This document shows, piece by piece, positions 34,133-37,113 of a stretch of DNA of 37,113 nt. The notes under the pieces are model-generated. The model did no database searches. It was not told where the DNA came from and worked only from the letters and a program-made list of their open reading frames with translations. This DNA is from Bacteroidales bacterium (GTDB lineage Bacteria > Bacteroidota > Bacteroidia > Bacteroidales > Bacteroidaceae). The number at the start of each line of letters is the position of its first letter. Within the stretch, counting starts at the first letter, position 1. Position numbers and translations under genes: made by a program. The stretch is taken from positions 1 to 37,113 of the forward strand of contig JAAYDO010000049.1 in assembly GCA_012729225.1 (NCBI GenBank), given 5' to 3'.

Positions 34133-36739
34133 ATGAATAAAAACTGGAAAAGATTAGCATTATCATGTCTGTTGATGGCTGGTGGCATAGCCCCTGCTGT
34201 GGCTCAAACAAAAGCCACCCTCAGAATCGACGCACAGACCAAACACCAGCATATCACAGGATTTGGTGGTTTTGTGTGCAGTCCACAATTCACCTACAAC
34301 CACATGTCCGATACGGAAATTCGCAAGGTGTGGGGAAAGGGCAGCACCCTTGGATGCAACATCATGCGTATCTACATTCCTATTGGTGATGGCACAACCT
34401 CTGGCAATCAGAGAGCATGGTCGCAATCTGTTGCTACAGCAAAGAAGGCCAAGCAGATGGGACTCATTGTGTTTGCTTCTCCTTGGGGACAGCCAGCCCA
34501 GTGGAAGACTAATGGCACAATCAACGCAAAGAACAGTGATGGTACGACAGGTAAACTGAAAAGGGAGAACTGGGCGGATTATGCCAAATATCTGGAGGAC
34601 TACGTGGTATATATGAGGCAGAATGGTGTGGAACTTGATGCTATTTCCATTCAGAATGAACCTGACTGGCCTGCTTCTTATGCAGGTTGCCTATGGGATG
34701 CTGGTGAGATGGCCGAGTTTGTCAAGACCTATGGGCGTCAGATCTGTTGCAAGATAATGGCTCCTGAAACACTTGCTGTGAGCGACAACTATGCCAATGC
34801 ACTCAATCGGACAGACGTGATAGACAATTTCGACATCTATGGTGGCCATCAATATGGTGGCATTCAGTCTGCCTACAAGAATCTTGGCAAGAAAGGCAAG
34901 GAGATGTGGATGACCGAGTATCTCATCAACTGGAATGAGATTGAGAACAATACACGTAACTACGATTTCAACAAAGACTTCTTCAATTTCTTCTCTGCTA
35001 TCAACACCTGCATGTTGGGTGACTTCAATGCTTGGGTACACTATGCTTCCAAGCGATATTATGCCATGTTGGGCGATGGTCAGCGTGGCTCTACCAATGG
35101 TGCTATCACCAAGCGTGGCTATATTATGGCAAACTTCTCACGCTTTGTTACAGGCTCTACTCGTGTGGATGCCAACTGGAGTGGCAACAGCCTGGAGAGT
35201 TCGGCATATATATCTGTCACGGGCGACTCTGTCATGGCGGTTATGGCCAATACCTCCAATGATGCTGTGGCACTCACTGTCGATCTTCCCTTCTACACTC
35301 AAGGGGGTGAACTCTATACCACATCTCAGACCAAGAGTCTTGCCAAGACTCTTGTCACTCCAGAGGAGGAAACTTGTCGCCCAGAGGTGACGATTGCTCC
35401 AAGGAGTGTGAGCACTGTTTTGTTTGTGCGTTCTCGCGATCGTCAGGTGTCCAACATGAAGGGCTCTGTCACTCGTTTTGACCGCATCAACGATATGAGC
35501 ACTACCAAGACTACCTTTGGCGCTGCTTATCGCTTGTCTAATAGTACTCGTACCTTTGACCACTCCAATCCGCTCATATCCAGTCAGACCACAACAGACA
35601 GGGGTTGGGTGGCACTGAACGACCGCTACTCCGAATTGGTTCTCCATGTCAAGAGCGTTTCTTCTACAATGAACTATAGTTCGGCACTCACCACACTCAT
35701 CTATGTGAACAATCAGGGTGAGGTAGCCACCCACAATTATGGTGATATGGATTTGAGCCGTCGAGAAAACTTCGACCTCGTGTTCGACCTTTCTTCAAAT
35801 ACACTTCCAGATGGCTGTCAGGGTGTTATCTCTATCACAAACAACAACTGGTCATCTAAACTCACCATTAATTTTGGTGATGTGTATTTCCGCAACATAG
35901 GCAATTATTCGGCTAAATTGACAGGCACTTATGTGGCAGACGACAGCAATGTACTTGAATATACAAGTGATGCTGCTTGCACGAGTCTTGACATGACTGG
36001 AGTGACAGGTCTTCCTGCTGATCTCCCTTGGCTCAATCATTCCAACAAGGTGGTGTATGTCGGAGCGGAGAGCACCCTTGATGCAGACAATGTCATCAAG
36101 TCTTCTGTTTGCAAGAGTCTGGTGCTTACAGCCGATGGCGGTGATTTCCGTCCTGCTTCAGCCTTCACTGCAGAGGCAACTTCTCTGATGGTAAATGTGG
36201 AGGGCTGTCGCCTTCTCATTCTTCCATTTGCAACCACAGTGCCTGAAGGTGTGACGGCATACGTGATGAATGATGCGGATCAGACTTGGACTTCTATTGC
36301 AACGATACCTGCCCATCAGCCAGTGCTTGTTGAGGCACAGGGTGAAGTCGTCTTCCATGGTGCAGGTGAAGTGTCTTATGCTGCCAATGCTGCAACAGGT
36401 GTGCTCCGAGGCATCTATGTGCAGACGCCACTCTATGCTGGCGACTACATCCTTGGTCAGCAAGACGGTCAGTGGGGCTTTGTGCGCCAAACCTCTGCGA
36501 CCACCACACTGAAGGCATTTGATGCTTATGCCAGCCTCAATGCAACAGAGGACTTCATTCCTCTCACACTTGAACTCTCCACTGGTATCAGCACTCCATC
36601 TATTGCCACTTCTTCAGAAGGTGCTCAATACTACGATGTGCTTGGTCGTCCTCTCACTTCAGAGCAGGCCTGCATCAAGGGACGTCTTGTCATTGTTCGC
36701 ATGGCAAACGGTGCTACACGCAAGATGATGGTCAGATAA
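34133..36739 (+). CDS. Secreted GH30-family glycoside hydrolase with a type IX-like C-terminal tail
   Basis: An 868-residue secreted enzyme likely to cleave xylan-type or related beta-linked polysaccharides. A signal peptide (cleaved after about AVAQ, residue 25) leads into a TIM barrel beginning ITGFGGFVCSPQFTYNHM. The acid/base E176 in ISIQNEPDW and the nucleophile E262 in MWMTEYLINW are in place. The GH30 side beta domain follows to about residue 435, then a galactose-binding-like beta region (about 445-630). Near the C-terminus GIYVQTPLYAGDYILGQQDG and the final YYDVLGRPL to MANGATRKMMVR resemble the end domains of Bacteroidales secreted enzymes and type IX sorting tails. The specificity (glucuronoxylanase or other) cannot be fixed from sequence alone. 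Confidence 0.9.
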   Translation: MNKNWKRLALSCLLMAGGIAPAVAQTKATLRIDAQTKHQHITGFGGFVCSPQFTYNHMSDTEIRKVWGKGSTLGCNIMRIYIPIGDGTTSGNQRAWSQSVATAKKAKQMGLIVFASPWGQPAQWKTNGTINAKNSDGTTGKLKRENWADYAKYLEDYVVYMRQNGVELDAISIQNEPDWPASYAGCLWDAGEMAEFVKTYGRQICCKIMAPETLAVSDNYANALNRTDVIDNFDIYGGHQYGGIQSAYKNLGKKGKEMWMTEYLINWNEIENNTRNYDFNKDFFNFFSAINTCMLGDFNAWVHYASKRYYAMLGDGQRGSTNGAITKRGYIMANFSRFVTGSTRVDANWSGNSLESSAYISVTGDSVMAVMANTSNDAVALTVDLPFYTQGGELYTTSQTKSLAKTLVTPEEETCRPEVTIAPRSVSTVLFVRSRDRQVSNMKGSVTRFDRINDMSTTKTTFGAAYRLSNSTRTFDHSNPLISSQTTTDRGWVALNDRYSELVLHVKSVSSTMNYSSALTTLIYVNNQGEVATHNYGDMDLSRRENFDLVFDLSSNTLPDGCQGVISITNNNWSSKLTINFGDVYFRNIGNYSAKLTGTYVADDSNVLEYTSDAACTSLDMTGVTGLPADLPWLNHSNKVVYVGAESTLDADNVIKSSVCKSLVLTADGGDFRPASAFTAEATSLMVNVEGCRLLILPFATTVPEGVTAYVMNDADQTWTSIATIPAHQPVLVEAQGEVVFHGAGEVSYAANAATGVLRGIYVQTPLYAGDYILGQQDGQWGFVRQTSATTTLKAFDAYASLNATEDFIPLTLELSTGISTPSIATSSEGAQYYDVLGRPLTSEQACIKGRLVIVRMANGATRKMMVR

Positions 36740-36764
36740 ACACATTTATACATACATATATAAT

Positions 36765-36797
36765 AAGGGACTGAATCGCTGTGATTCAGTCCCTTTG
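36765..36797 (+). terminator. Terminator of the GH30 gene
   Basis: A perfect 13-bp stem (36765-36777 with 36783-36795, 5-base loop) ends in CCCTTT, then a mixed T/G stretch. It lies 26 bases after the GH30 stop. Confidence 0.85.
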
Positions 36798-36936
36798 TCT
36801 GTTGTCTCAAAGAGAGAAGTTGAGATACGTTGTCCCGAACTGGTGTGGATTTTATTGGGGAGCAAAATAAAAGTATGTGCGTGTAGAGATGAAACAGTAG
36901 GATTTCCCTGTCATTTCACACTTGAAATGATTGAAG

Positions 36937-36966
36937 CATTCTTCATGTGCAAAAGAACCATTGTTC
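36937..36966 (+). repeat. Family A intergenic array, locus 3 (short)
   Basis: Two units, CATTCTTC at 36937 and CATTGTTC at 36959, are 22 bp apart. The second reads CATTGTTCAATG, matching the unit at 18021. The context ATTGAAGCATT before the first unit also matches locus 2. It lies downstream of the GH30 gene. Confidence 0.7.
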
Positions 36967-37018
36967 AATGGCAACTAATCAAAGAAAATTATTACTGTCC
37001 GCTAAACATAAATTCTCC

Positions 37019-37052
37019 ATGCCCAACCTCTTTATTACCAATGGTTGGGCAT
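37019..37052. terminator. Hairpin near the right edge
   Basis: ATGCCCAACC at 37019-37028 pairs perfectly with GGTTGGGCAT at 37043-37052 around a 14-base loop. A minus-strand frame reading ...PPEVIEN ends at the stop at 37081-37083, so this may be the terminator of a gene that lies mostly outside the window, or part of an insertion-sequence end (note ACTGTCCGCTAAA at 36994-37006). Confidence 0.5.
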
Positions 37053-37113
37053 ATTTGTTCACTTAGACAAGCCCCCCGGATTAGTTTTCGATTACTTCCG
37101 GAGGTGCCTCTGA

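Overview
The window looks like a chromosomal segment of a Prevotella-type member of the Bacteroidales. The evidence is Bacteroidetes-style promoters (TTTG, about 20 bases, TAnnTTTG) ahead of many genes, a complete type IX secretion translocon gene (sprA), an NVEALA-family small exported protein, BT_3928-family and DUF1599 genes beside tpiA, and a secreted GH30 enzyme with a type IX-like C-terminal tail. No rRNA, tRNA or CRISPR array was seen.

Layout. 1-307: the C-terminal end of an IS4-type DDE transposase cut by the window edge. 308-982: a gene-free stretch with two different arrays of 22-bp-phased repeats. 983-9082, minus strand: a tightly packed housekeeping cluster read in the order DUF1599, BT_3928-family membrane protein, tpiA, SPOR protein, folE, dnaG, recG. 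9196-10646: ndk followed by an M23 peptidase, ending in a clear terminator. 10673-12860: xseB, xseA and an unrecognised gene, all overlapping on the minus strand. 13358-15930, plus strand: an apparently AT-rich accessory cluster coding an unknown small ORF, an NVEALA-family small exported protein, a beta-propeller lipoprotein and a thioredoxin-like lipoprotein. 16210-17433: a secreted DUF4419 protein. 18195-25700: sprA, the largest gene here. 26195-28801: ruvA and an M24 Xaa-Pro aminopeptidase. 28926-31852, plus strand: gdhA with a structured leader, then metY. 32122-33495, minus strand: a TrpB2-type tryptophan synthase beta. 33632-36739, plus strand: a DUF486 membrane protein and the GH30 hydrolase. 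The last 370 bases hold a terminator, a repeat array and a possible gene or IS end.

Genes that belong together: SprA is the outer-membrane pore through which type IX cargo passes, and the GH30 enzyme carries what looks like a sorting tail for that pathway. gdhA, metY and trpB2 are all amino-acid enzymes but have separate promoters. DnaG, RecG, XseA/XseB and RuvA serve replication and repair. The NVEALA protein carries four cysteines and sits upstream of a lipoprotein with a CxxC motif, which suggests a small envelope redox or peptide system.

The least explained feature is a set of short, dispersed, strictly phased intergenic arrays in three sequence families: A (core CATTGTTC, 22-bp steps, three loci), B (core ACCATATGGT, 22-bp steps, two loci in opposite orientations with an identical 20-bp flank) and C (core CTTCGA, 11-bp steps, three loci). 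All steps are multiples of 11 bp. Two C arrays lie in the same orientation on either side of the NVEALA cluster.
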